Part shown: one piece after another, positions 51,585 to 59,620 of the stretch | Layout: every line of letters starts with the position of its first letter | How positions within the stretch are numbered: position 1 is the stretch's first letter | From: Bacteroidia bacterium | GTDB lineage: Bacteria; Bacteroidota; Bacteroidia; Flavobacteriales_D; Cryomorphaceae | DNA: 64,000 bases | NCBI GenBank assembly: GCA_030427905.1 | Contig: JAUICL010000002.1 | Span: 434,001 to 498,000 of the forward strand | Direction of reading: 5' to 3' | Notes under the pieces: generated by a model | What the model saw: only the letters and a program-made list of their open reading frames with translations | Database searches by the model: none | Told to the model about the DNA's origin: nothing | Translations under genes and position numbers: made by a program

Positions 51585-51610
51585 AAAAAAGGAGCCATTA
51601 GGACTCCTTC
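51585..51610. terminator. Hairpin between the lipoprotein cluster and the superoxide dismutase gene
   Basis: AAAAAAAGGAGCC-ATTA-GGACTCCTT forms a stem with one bulged A between two converging genes. A-rich left and T-containing right arms suit a bidirectional intrinsic terminator, although the T tract after it (TTCG) is weak. Confidence 0.55.
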
Positions 51611-51634
51611 GATTGGTTATCTGCGATACGTAAC

Positions 51635-52381
51635 TTAAGCGTTACTCAGGTTTTTCGCTACCTGATCCCAATTAATTACGTTGAAAAAGTTGTCGATGTA
51701 GTCACCGCGCTTATTTTGATAATTCAAGTAGTAGGCGTGTTCCCACACATCAATACCCATGAGTGGAGTGGCTACTTCTTCTGCAATATGCGACATGAGC
51801 GGATTGTCTTGATTTGGAGTTGATGTGATGATTAAATCGCCACTTGAATTCTTGCACAGCCAAGCCCAGCCCGACCCGAACACTGAGCTCGCTTCCTTTG
51901 CAAACTCTGACTTGAACGCCTCGTATGAACCAAATGAAGCCGCGATGGCATCACCAATCATGCCCGTAGGAGCTCCGCCAGCGCTAGGCGCCATGATTTC
52001 CCAAAACATGCAGTGGTTGTAATATCCACCAGCGTTGTTGCGCAGTTTGTCTTGCGCGTCACTTCCGTCGAGTGCACTCAAAATGTCTTCTATGGATTTA
52101 CCCTGAAAACTCATTTGGCTCTCCAGTGCCGCATTCAGCTTCTTGGTATAACCCGCATGGTGCTTATCGTGGTGTATTTCCATTGTTCGCGCATCGATAT
52201 TTGGCTCCAATGCATCAAAGGCATAGGGGAGAGCGGGTAGCTCAAAAACAATTGCCTTTTGTCCTTCTCCTTCTGAATTTTCTTCCTTTTTAGGTGCTTG
52301 TCCACAGAATGTGAGTGCTGGTGCTACAACTGCTCCAGCCGCAACAACTCCCGAAAGTTTTAAGAATTCTCTTTTATCCAT
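51635..52381 (-). CDS. Exported Fe/Mn superoxide dismutase
   Basis: The 248-residue protein carries the full Fe/Mn-SOD domain (about 40-245) with metal ligands in HHDKHHAGY, GYYNHCMFWEIMAP and DVWEHAYYLNYQNKRGDY. It is preceded by a Tat-like leader (DKREFLKLSGVVAAGAVVA) and a lipobox-like LTFCG (Cys about residue 26), so it may be an exported lipoprotein in the periplasm rather than a cytosolic enzyme. It dismutates superoxide. Metal preference cannot be told by eye. The leader has Lys-Arg rather than the canonical twin Arg. Confidence 0.92.
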   Translation of the reverse strand: MDKREFLKLSGVVAAGAVVAPALTFCGQAPKKEENSEGEGQKAIVFELPALPYAFDALEPNIDARTMEIHHDKHHAGYTKKLNAALESQMSFQGKSIEDILSALDGSDAQDKLRNNAGGYYNHCMFWEIMAPSAGGAPTGMIGDAIAASFGSYEAFKSEFAKEASSVFGSGWAWLCKNSSGDLIITSTPNQDNPLMSHIAEEVATPLMGIDVWEHAYYLNYQNKRGDYIDNFFNVINWDQVAKNLSNA

Positions 52382-52422
52382 AAGTGTTTCTTCGCTTTTT
52401 TGGCTTTTTCGAAAAATACACT

Positions 52423-52998
52423 TTATATCTCAATCGCTCCAGAATTTTTTGATTCAAAAACACCGAGTGCCTTTCGCGCTTGGATGATATGTCTGACTTC
52501 GTGGAAGATCACAAAACGAAGTGTATCACCCAGTTTGAATTTGATTAACGGCAAGGTCGTTTTGGTCTTGGTTCGGTCTAGGCTTACCTTATCGGCTTTT
52601 CGTATAATCTGGAGAAACTCGAGTTGCTGATTGATAAACTTCCGAATAACCACCTTATCGAACTGTTCGCCTTCCGGATTTTTGGATTTAAACGTTTTCA
52701 TCGGCTTCTTGACTTCGCCTTTCATAGGTAGCATGTCCTCCGCACTCTTGTTTCCCAACCAAGTCGGCATGTACGTTTCTTGGCTTGCGAAGCGAGATGA
52801 ATTTATCGCTCGGTTCAATTCGGGTATATAGAAATCACTGTATCTATTCAAATGTTCGATGCACTCGATAGATGACCAACCGCCATTCTCGGGCTTTTGT
52901 GATAAAAGTTCAATGGGCATTTTATTGAATTCTTCGGCTTGGGATATCATGCCTTCTATCCGGCTTTCAATGTCAGCCAATACTTCTTTGCAATTCAT
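52423..52998 (-). CDS. DinB-superfamily metal-binding protein
   Basis: From the ATG at 52996-52998 the product has 191 residues; a TTG six codons upstream is possible. The four-helix DinB pattern is seen with likely metal ligands in ECIEHLNRYSDFYIP and FHEVRHIIQARKAL. DinB_2-type proteins are small cytoplasmic hydrolase or thiol-transferase candidates; the substrate is unknown. It is transcribed alone, in the same direction as the downstream SOD gene, 42 bases apart. Confidence 0.85.
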   Translation of the reverse strand: MNCKEVLADIESRIEGMISQAEEFNKMPIELLSQKPENGGWSSIECIEHLNRYSDFYIPELNRAINSSRFASQETYMPTWLGNKSAEDMLPMKGEVKKPMKTFKSKNPEGEQFDKVVIRKFINQQLEFLQIIRKADKVSLDRTKTKTTLPLIKFKLGDTLRFVIFHEVRHIIQARKALGVFESKNSGAIEI

Positions 52999-53053
52999 GA
53001 TTTTTGTTTTGAACAAAGCTCTATATCCCTTGATTTACAAACATTGATCGAGA

Positions 53054-53593
53054 TTAAGAATTCCGAATCCGGCTCAAATGCTCTGGAGTCATTCTCAAAT
53101 AGTTTGCAATATAAACAGCTGGAATCTCTTGAAATAGTTTGGGGCTACGCTCTAATACCCTAGCATACCTGTCCTGGGGCAATGGTGTGAGCAAATCTAT
53201 TTCTCGTTCTATCTGTTGTCTCACCAAGTCCTGAAGCATGTGTATGTAGGCATCCTGAAGCTCAGCACTTGAATTCACATATTTTAAAAGCGTCTCCTTG
53301 TAAAAACATTTTACTTCAGATTTTCTGATAGCAATAATGTCGAATAGAGATACCGACTGATCGAAAAAGGCGGGGAGTGAAGTGATAATCGAATTCTGGT
53401 AGCCCAGTCGGATAACCTGATCGGAGCCATCCTTAGTAAAGACGATACGGACAGCCCCAGATTCAATAAAATAAACGAAATGTTCACGCTGTCCGGTCAG
53501 AATAATATGCTCGTTTCTAGCGTAGGTTCGTTGTACGACTGCTTCAGGGTGTAGGCTCTCAAAATTTCTGAATAATTGATCGAAAGGGTTCAT
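53054..53593 (-). CDS. Crp/Fnr-family transcriptional regulator
   Basis: The 179-residue protein has a cyclic-nucleotide-binding-like beta roll (ARNEHIILTGQREHFVYFIE, GAVRIVFTKDGSDQVIRLGY), the long dimer helix (LQDLVRQQIEREIDLLTPLP) and a short C-terminal helix-turn-helix (IPAVYIANYLRMTPEHLSRI). The recognition part is cut close to the end, as in many Bacteroidota members of the family. The effector is unknown. It sits downstream of a structured intergenic segment after folP. Confidence 0.88.
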   Translation of the reverse strand: MNPFDQLFRNFESLHPEAVVQRTYARNEHIILTGQREHFVYFIESGAVRIVFTKDGSDQVIRLGYQNSIITSLPAFFDQSVSLFDIIAIRKSEVKCFYKETLLKYVNSSAELQDAYIHMLQDLVRQQIEREIDLLTPLPQDRYARVLERSPKLFQEIPAVYIANYLRMTPEHLSRIRNS

Positions 53594-53660
53594 GCCGATT
53601 TAAGGATTCTTAACATTTTTTTGGAGCGATATCACTTTCAAGCTTCATCGAAGGTTCTAC

Positions 53661-53736
53661 TTTAGCCCGCAGAGAGTTACTCTCTAAACTAAACAAGGCC
53701 TTCTGAACTAAGCAATCAGAAGGCATATAGGCTAAA
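53661..53736. other. Candidate structured RNA element (nested hairpins)
   Basis: A 7-bp closing stem TTTAGCC (53661-53667) / GGCTAAA (53730-53736) encloses two further hairpins: AGAGAG/CTCTCT (53671-53676, 53680-53685, TTA loop) and GCCTTCTGA/TCAGAAGGC (53698-53706, 53716-53724). This gives a three-way junction of 76 bases. It can fold on either strand. On the minus strand it lies between folP and the Crp-family gene and would be in the latter's leader. The size recalls a tRNA, but there is no T-loop or anticodon arm. Confidence 0.45.
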
Positions 53737-53737
53737 A

Positions 53738-53763
53738 GACATGTCGGATTTTTCCGGCATGTC
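53738..53763 (-). terminator. Intrinsic terminator after folP
   Basis: GACATGTCGGA (53738-53748), a TTTT loop and TCCGGCATGTC (53753-53763) make an 11-bp stem with one G-T pair. On the minus strand it is followed by TTTT, and it lies about 16 bases beyond the folP stop, so it ends that transcript. The T run is also part of the closing stem of the adjacent structured element. Confidence 0.72.
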
Positions 53764-53778
53764 GTAGCGCCAGTTCGA

Positions 53779-54630
53779 TCAGTTTATCACCTTTTCATAC
53801 AAGTTTATACATTCTTTTGCCTCGCGCACATCGTGCACACGTAGGATGTTTGATCCATTAACTAGTGCCATAGTATTGAGTACGGTGGTTCCGTTTAAAG
53901 CACCGCTTGGATCGGTGTTTAAAGTTTTCCACACCAACGATTTCCTTGAGAGACCTGCTAGTATGGGGCAGTCTAATATTTTCAACATTTCCATTCCACG
54001 AAGCAAAGCGAAATTTTGTTCCACCGTTTTTGAAAATCCGAAGCCGGGATCAATGATCACATCACTCACTCCCAAAGATCTTAACACCTGAAGCTTCGCT
54101 GACAATTCTTGAATCACATCGCCTACTACGTGTTTATAAGTGGTGTGATCGTTCATTTCTTTCGGGTTGGCTCTGTTGTGCATTAGAATGTAGGGCACCT
54201 TGAGTTCGGCGACAGTTTCAAACATGGCAGAATCCAAAACACCACAGCCCACATCGTTGATCAGGTCAGCTCCGGCGGCTACTGCTTCACGCGCTATTTC
54301 AGAGCGAAATGTGTCGACCGAAATAGGTGTTTCAATCCCTTCAGTTCTTATGGCTTTGATGGCATCGCAAACCACCCGACTTTCCGTGTCTACAGGAATT
54401 ACATCAGCCCCTGGTCTGGTCGAGTACCCACCAATATCTAAAATGTCTGCCCCGTCAATAACCATTTGCCTGGCCTTCTGAACTATGCTCGATGCATCTT
54501 GAAATCGGCTGCCTTCATAAAAGGAATCTGGAGTGATATTCAAGATTCCCATGGTTAAAGGCTTGTTAAAATTTATCAACTTACCTCCAATGAGCATACT
54601 TTGGTCAATGATAAAAGAAGTATCTTTCAC
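53779..54630 (-). CDS. folP: Dihydropteroate synthase
   Basis: The 283-residue enzyme condenses p-aminobenzoate with dihydropterin pyrophosphate in folate synthesis. Standard motifs: TMGILNITPDSFYEGSRF, DILDIGGYSTRPGAD, LINDVGCG, YILMHNRANP, VIIDPGFGFSKTVEQNF, LAGLSRKSLVWKTL and LRVHDVREA. It starts at GTG (54630) or at the ATG 11 codons later (54595-54597). It is single, divergent from the DUF1599 gene with a short gap, as is common in this phylum. Confidence 0.95.
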   Translation of the reverse strand: MKDTSFIIDQSMLIGGKLINFNKPLTMGILNITPDSFYEGSRFQDASSIVQKARQMVIDGADILDIGGYSTRPGADVIPVDTESRVVCDAIKAIRTEGIETPISVDTFRSEIAREAVAAGADLINDVGCGVLDSAMFETVAELKVPYILMHNRANPKEMNDHTTYKHVVGDVIQELSAKLQVLRSLGVSDVIIDPGFGFSKTVEQNFALLRGMEMLKILDCPILAGLSRKSLVWKTLNTDPSGALNGTTVLNTMALVNGSNILRVHDVREAKECINLYEKVIN

Positions 54631-54663
54631 GGCTGTTGAAATTACATATTTAGATCCCTATAA

Positions 54664-55209
54664 ATGGCGCAAAATACATCGGAGCAGTATCAAAACGTAA
54701 TAAAGCAGTGTAAAGATATTTTCTTCAAGAAAATGACAGATTACGGGACGGCATGGCGCATCCTGAGAACCAGTTCTCTAACCGACCAAATCTTTATAAA
54801 AGCCAACAGAATCAGGACTATCCAAGAAGTGGAGAAAAGCTTGGTAGGTGAAGGGATCGACGGGGAGTTTGTAGGAATTATCAACTACTGTATCATGGCT
54901 CTTATCCAACTGGAACTCGGTGATTCTGGAAAAATAGAGTTAGAGAAAGACGAAACCATTGCCTTGTATGATAAATACGCGAATGAAGCATTTGAGCTCA
55001 TGCTTCGGAAAAATCACGATTACGGCGAAGCTTGGCGCGATATGCGTGTTTCATCGCTTACTGACTTGATTTTGATGAAATTACTCCGGACCAAACAGAT
55101 TGAAGACAATGATGGGAAGACCATTATTTCCGAAGGTTTGGATGCCAATTATTTCGATATGCTCAACTATGCCGTTTTCGCATTGATTCAACTCGACGAA
55201 CAGAAATAA
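54664..55209 (+). CDS. DUF1599 family protein with internal duplication
   Basis: The 181-residue protein has two clearly related halves: DYGTAWRILRTSSLTDQIFI (about residues 23-42) and DYGEAWRDMRVSSLTDLILM (about 119-138). Each is followed by a helix with K-R-x-I and a NY-IMALIQL/NYAVFALIQL strand. DUF1599 proteins resemble MazG/dUTPase-like all-alpha folds; function unknown. It is conserved next to folP and the BT_3928-family gene in Bacteroidota. Confidence 0.88.
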   Translation: MAQNTSEQYQNVIKQCKDIFFKKMTDYGTAWRILRTSSLTDQIFIKANRIRTIQEVEKSLVGEGIDGEFVGIINYCIMALIQLELGDSGKIELEKDETIALYDKYANEAFELMLRKNHDYGEAWRDMRVSSLTDLILMKLLRTKQIEDNDGKTIISEGLDANYFDMLNYAVFALIQLDEQK

Positions 55210-55221
55210 ATCCATATAACT

Positions 55222-56754
55222 ATGCCTAAATCAAAAGTACTCGGACTCGGACTTTCACTCATAGCGATCATCATGCTTATCCTTGGTTTCATAAGTGAAA
55301 CTGCAGTAGATGAATTCAATATTTTTTGGATGGCCATGGGCATGGCACTCGTTTCAGGTGTGCTTTTAGTCATGGGAAAAGTCAAAGCGGCTGTCCTGTT
55401 TTCGCGCATTATAGTCGGTGGTGTTTTTGTGGTGTCTGGCTTGATAAAAGCTAATGATACGATGGGTTTTGGATTCAAGCTCGAAGAGTATTTTGATGAA
55501 AATGCGCTTGGTAGTTTCTGGGCCCATTTCCACGACTACTCCTTAGGGCTGGCTATTTTTATTGCGGGTATCGAAGTTCTCCTGGGGCTTGCAGTACTCT
55601 ATGGAGCAAAGGCGAGATTGGTATCTATCACCTTGCTTGGGATGACTGTTTTCTTTGGGTGGCTGACTCTTTTTACTGCTCAGTGCAATGACGCTCAAAT
55701 GGCGGCTATGGCTGCTGGTGAAGCTTTCGATAAAGTCTGTGTTACAGACTGTGGTTGTTTTGGCGATGCCTTGCGTGGATCGGTTGGTCGGTCGCTCACT
55801 CCTTGGGAAAGCTTCTACAAAGATTTGGGCCTGTTTTTTTTAACACTCGTCATTCTCTTTCAGAGCAAAACGATTACCATCAATACCAAATCAGATGACA
55901 TGGTGATTCTGCCTGGTGCATTGGTGGTTTTGCTGGGATTTGGCGGATGGCTTTTCGGATGGATGTTTCCAACGTGGTTTTTCATCGTTTCAACATTGAT
56001 TTATTTTGGACTCAAGCAGGTTTCTTCGATTCAGAAGTTCTATGAATGGGTCCTGGCGGGAGCGCTAGCCATATTGACTTACACGTTTGCATTTTACACC
56101 TATACTCATCTTCCTATCAAGGATTACAGGCCATACGCTACTGGAAAGGATATAAATGATCAGATGAAGTCGGCTGAAGAGCTTGGACTGGAGCCTACCG
56201 TTTATGCCAATGTCTACAAAATGAAGAATGCTAAGACAGGGGAGATGATGACCATGAATTCCCAAGATTATTTGGCGCAGAAGTTCTGGGAGAACAAAGA
56301 TTGGGCAATTGAATCGACCTTACCTGACCCAATCGTGATCACCCGTGGGTACGAGCCACCAATTGCCACATTTACTGTGACAGACGAAAACGGGAGCGAC
56401 ATCGGATATGATATTCTTCACGAAACGGAGTATACTTTTATGGTTGTGATGTACGATATCGAGAAAGCTGCTCATGGAAATATCCCTACGGAGCTATCAG
56501 CTCTTACGAAACAGGCAGAATCTGCAGGAATCTCGAGCTTCGGGGTGTCATCTTCGCCTTATGAAACTGTGGAAGAGTATAAGCACGAGTACCAATTGGC
56601 CTTTCCGATCTATACAGCCGATGAGATATTCCTGAAAACCATTGTTCGTTCTAATCCAGGCTTGGTATTACTCAAAGAAGGTAAAGTGATGGGCAAGTGG
56701 CACGGGAATGATTTGCCGAGTTTCGATGAGATTTCGGCGACATATTTAAACTAG
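55222..56754 (+). CDS. BT_3928-family membrane protein (DoxX-like plus thioredoxin-like domain)
   Basis: The 510-residue protein has a hydrophobic N-terminal half with about eight membrane helices, of the DoxX/MauE kind. It contains the Cys-rich loop CVTDCGCFGDALRGS (about residues 173-187). The soluble C-terminus (about 365-510) resembles a thioredoxin-like domain (HETEYTFMVVMYDIEKAAHG, VRSNPGLVLLKEGKVMGKWH) without a CxxC. Family knowledge suggests electron transfer or thiol chemistry at the membrane. It belongs to the folP/DUF1599 neighbourhood and precedes the permease. Confidence 0.85.
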   Translation: MPKSKVLGLGLSLIAIIMLILGFISETAVDEFNIFWMAMGMALVSGVLLVMGKVKAAVLFSRIIVGGVFVVSGLIKANDTMGFGFKLEEYFDENALGSFWAHFHDYSLGLAIFIAGIEVLLGLAVLYGAKARLVSITLLGMTVFFGWLTLFTAQCNDAQMAAMAAGEAFDKVCVTDCGCFGDALRGSVGRSLTPWESFYKDLGLFFLTLVILFQSKTITINTKSDDMVILPGALVVLLGFGGWLFGWMFPTWFFIVSTLIYFGLKQVSSIQKFYEWVLAGALAILTYTFAFYTYTHLPIKDYRPYATGKDINDQMKSAEELGLEPTVYANVYKMKNAKTGEMMTMNSQDYLAQKFWENKDWAIESTLPDPIVITRGYEPPIATFTVTDENGSDIGYDILHETEYTFMVVMYDIEKAAHGNIPTELSALTKQAESAGISSFGVSSSPYETVEEYKHEYQLAFPIYTADEIFLKTIVRSNPGLVLLKEGKVMGKWHGNDLPSFDEISATYLN

Positions 56755-56758
56755 GACT

Positions 56759-58039
56759 TTGGGAAGATTCATTTTCCGCAAATCGCTTTATGGATTGCTC
56801 GTTTTATGGGGAGTTGTGACCTTGGTGTTTGCCATTTTTAGCATCAATCCAGGCGATCCGGCTCGGATGTTACTTGGGCAGCGAGTAGATGAAGAAGCGC
56901 TCCAGGCAGTGAATAGAGAGCTTGGATTGGACCTTCCCATTGTTCATCAATACATCTTGTATTTAAACGATATTTCGCCCGTTTCCATCCACAATACGGC
57001 CGATAAAAATTCACGTATTTACCTGGACTCTCAAAAATATAAGACTCTGGTAAGTGTACCACTGGGCTCTACGTCTATTGCTGTCAAGCAGCCCTATCTC
57101 AGGCGTAGCTACCAATCGCGAAAGCCCGTTTCAGAAATTATATCTGAAGCGCTACCAGGCACAGCGCTTTTAGCCATTGTCGCAATCTGTTTCGCTCTGG
57201 TGGTTGGGGTTTCCATTGGTGTAGTCACGGCACTTTACAAGGATAGCTTTATTGACAAATTTGCCTTGTTTACGGCAGTTTTAGGAATGTCCACTCCATC
57301 ATTCTTTTCAGCCATCATTGTTTCTTGGCTGGGAGGATACCTATGGGCCGAGACAATGTCATTACCCATGTTGCCCATTGTCGGTTTGCTGATTTTCGCC
57401 CTGATCACATGGTTTGGGAAGGGCCGAAAATCTCTGATGGAAGCTTTTTCAGCTGGATTAAAAGGAATGCTCCTCGGACTCGGTGTCCACACCCTTATCT
57501 GGCTGTTTTTCGGCATTTCATCTGGTGGATTGGGTAGTTTCCTATTTGTCTCATTTCCAGGCACCGGTCTCGATATGACTGGTTCCATGTACGGAGTAGA
57601 TGTGTTTGAAGGGAAATTCCTCGCTCTTGGTAATTTGATTTTACCAGTAATCACTCTGGGTATAAGGCCACTGGCCGTGGTGGTTCAGCTTACGCGAAAT
57701 TCGATGCTCGATGTGCTGTCGCAAGATTACATTCGTACGGCGCGAGCCAAGGGCTTGAGTCAATCGCGAATTGTGATCAAACACGCGCTGCGCAATGCGA
57801 TGAACCCTGTAATTACAGCCGTTTCTGGATGGTTTGCATCCATGCTTGCCGGAGCCGTGTTTATCGAATTTGTTTTCAATTGGAAAGGCTTAGGATTGCA
57901 GGTGTTTCAATCCCTTCAGACTGATGATTATCCCGTGGTGATGGGGAGCGTTCTCGTAATTGCTGCCATCTTTGTCATCATTAATATTTTTGTAGATATC
58001 CTTTATGGATGGCTCGATCCTCGAATAAGAATTAAGTAA
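56759..58039 (+). CDS. ABC transporter permease, DppB/OppB type, without partners nearby
   Basis: The 426-residue permease starts at TTG, 4 bases after the preceding stop. It has the DppB start (LYGLLVLWGVVTLVFAIFSI, INPGDPARMLLGQRVDEEAL), a BPD_transp domain with the EAA loop YIRTARAKGLSQSRIVIKHA, and an unusually long insert of about 100 residues after the first helix. DppB proteins pair with DppC and an ATPase to import peptides. No partner lies in the window. It precedes tpiA by one base gap, so it rides on a housekeeping transcript. Confidence 0.88.
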   Translation: MGRFIFRKSLYGLLVLWGVVTLVFAIFSINPGDPARMLLGQRVDEEALQAVNRELGLDLPIVHQYILYLNDISPVSIHNTADKNSRIYLDSQKYKTLVSVPLGSTSIAVKQPYLRRSYQSRKPVSEIISEALPGTALLAIVAICFALVVGVSIGVVTALYKDSFIDKFALFTAVLGMSTPSFFSAIIVSWLGGYLWAETMSLPMLPIVGLLIFALITWFGKGRKSLMEAFSAGLKGMLLGLGVHTLIWLFFGISSGGLGSFLFVSFPGTGLDMTGSMYGVDVFEGKFLALGNLILPVITLGIRPLAVVVQLTRNSMLDVLSQDYIRTARAKGLSQSRIVIKHALRNAMNPVITAVSGWFASMLAGAVFIEFVFNWKGLGLQVFQSLQTDDYPVVMGSVLVIAAIFVIINIFVDILYGWLDPRIRIK

Positions 58040-58040
58040 A

Positions 58041-58790
58041 ATGAGAAAACCACTAGTAGCTGGAAACTGGAAAATGAATATGGATCAAAACGATGTGAAT
58101 GCATTCGTATCTGAGATTCTTGATAAAATATCCGCAAACGATGTAGACGTGATGATAGCTCCCCCCGCACTTTTTGCAGCGGGAATGCAGAAATCGTTTG
58201 GCGATAAGATAAGAGTAGGGTTGCAAGATATCAGCGCCCACGACTCAGGAGCATACACGGGTGAAATCTCTGCCGAAATGGCCGCTTCAGCTTCTATTCA
58301 ATACGCGATCATTGGTCACAGTGAGCGTAGAACCTACCACAGTGAAAACGATCACTTGATCAACACCAAAATCCAGTCGGCTATAAAGCACGGCCTTGTT
58401 CCGGTGTATTGTTGCGGCGAGAAATTGGAAGAGCGCGAAAGTGGAAACCACAAAGAAGTGGTTATTTCGCAAATCAGTGAAGCGCTTCAAGGCTTTAGCG
58501 AGGATCAGTTAAAAGACCTTGTCGTTGCCTATGAACCCGTTTGGGCGATCGGAACGGGTAAAACGGCCACGTCTGATCAAGCTCAGGAAATGCACGAAGC
58601 TATCAGGAACTGCCTGAGTGAACTGTTTAGCCAAGCTTTTGCCGAGAAAACCCGAATTCTCTACGGTGGAAGTTGTAAGCCATCTAATGCTTCTGAAATC
58701 TTTAGCCAGCCAGATGTAGATGGTGGGCTTATCGGTGGAGCTTCTCTCAAAGTCGATGATTTTCTCGCCATAGTAGAAGCGGCCAAATGA
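58041..58790 (+). CDS. tpiA: Triosephosphate isomerase
   Basis: The 249-residue glycolytic enzyme interconverts dihydroxyacetone phosphate and glyceraldehyde 3-phosphate. The active-site residues are K11 in AGNWKMNMD, H93 in AIIGHSERRTYH and the catalytic Glu in VVAYEPVWAIGTGKT, with the phosphate loop YGGSCKPSNA and GGLIGGASL. Length is typical for bacterial TIM. It overlaps prmA by four bases (ATGA). Confidence 0.96.
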   Translation: MRKPLVAGNWKMNMDQNDVNAFVSEILDKISANDVDVMIAPPALFAAGMQKSFGDKIRVGLQDISAHDSGAYTGEISAEMAASASIQYAIIGHSERRTYHSENDHLINTKIQSAIKHGLVPVYCCGEKLEERESGNHKEVVISQISEALQGFSEDQLKDLVVAYEPVWAIGTGKTATSDQAQEMHEAIRNCLSELFSQAFAEKTRILYGGSCKPSNASEIFSQPDVDGGLIGGASLKVDDFLAIVEAAK

Positions 58791-59614
58791 ATTACATCAA
58801 AGTAGATCTCAATCTCAAGCCAGTAGAGCCACTCCGCGACATTCTGATCAGTGAATTCGCCGAGCTTGATTTTGAAAGTTTCGAGAATACGGAATCGGGT
58901 TTTGAAGGATACATCCAAAAGGATCGTTTCGACAAGAACGAATTAAAATCTCTGCTCGAATCTTATGCTGCTTTGGGCGATATCGTTCACGAAGTCAGTG
59001 AAATTGAAGATCAAAACTGGAATGCCGTTTGGGAGTCAGAGTATGAGATAGTTGACGTAGAAGGTAAGTGTTTGGTGCGTGCTCCATTCCATCAGATCGA
59101 GAAACCTTACGACTACGACATCATCATTCAGCCGAAAATGTCATTCGGAACGGGACATCACGAGACGACATTTATGATGGTTTCTCACTCCCTTGAAACT
59201 GAGCTGGTCGACAAAGACGTCTTGGATATGGGCTCAGGTACAGGTGTTTTGGCAATTCTGGCTGCAAAGATGGGAGCTAGGACCGTAGATGCCATTGATA
59301 TCGAAGATTGGGCTTTTGAAAATACCATTGAAAACAAAACGCTCAACGACGTTGAAATCAATGTTGAAAAAGGAGATGCATCCATCCTAAAGGGCCGCTC
59401 TTATGATGTTATCTTGGCCAATATCAATAAGAATGTTCTGCTACAGGATTTGCCGACTTATGTGCAATGTTTGAAATCAGATGGCGTTCTCATTTTGAGT
59501 GGCTTTTTTGAAACGGATGTTACCGATTTGGAAAGGGCCGCCAATGAGCTGCACCTGAAACTGCAAGGCACTAAATCGCGCAACGGCTGGGCGGCTTTGA
59601 AATTTAAAAAATAA
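58787..59614 (+). CDS. prmA: Ribosomal protein L11 methyltransferase
   Basis: The 275-residue SAM enzyme trimethylates lysines of ribosomal protein L11. Motifs: PKMSFGTGHHETTFMMVSHS (about residues 109-128), the SAM-binding VLDMGSGTGVLAILAAKMGA and DVILANINKNVL. The N-terminal region (FEGYIQKD, DQNWNAVWESEYEIV) is the L11-recognition part. The tpiA-prmA overlap is conserved in Bacteroidota. A short gap of six bases separates it from the long gene downstream. Confidence 0.93.
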   Translation: MNYIKVDLNLKPVEPLRDILISEFAELDFESFENTESGFEGYIQKDRFDKNELKSLLESYAALGDIVHEVSEIEDQNWNAVWESEYEIVDVEGKCLVRAPFHQIEKPYDYDIIIQPKMSFGTGHHETTFMMVSHSLETELVDKDVLDMGSGTGVLAILAAKMGARTVDAIDIEDWAFENTIENKTLNDVEINVEKGDASILKGRSYDVILANINKNVLLQDLPTYVQCLKSDGVLILSGFFETDVTDLERAANELHLKLQGTKSRNGWAALKFKK

Positions 59615-59620
59615 ACTTGC

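Noticed and set aside
53661-53736. tRNA reading of the 76-base element with a 7-bp closing stem
   Set aside because: Size and acceptor-like stem suggest tRNA, but the GTTCRANNC T-loop and the anticodon arm are missing on both strands, and the inner hairpins have the wrong spacing.
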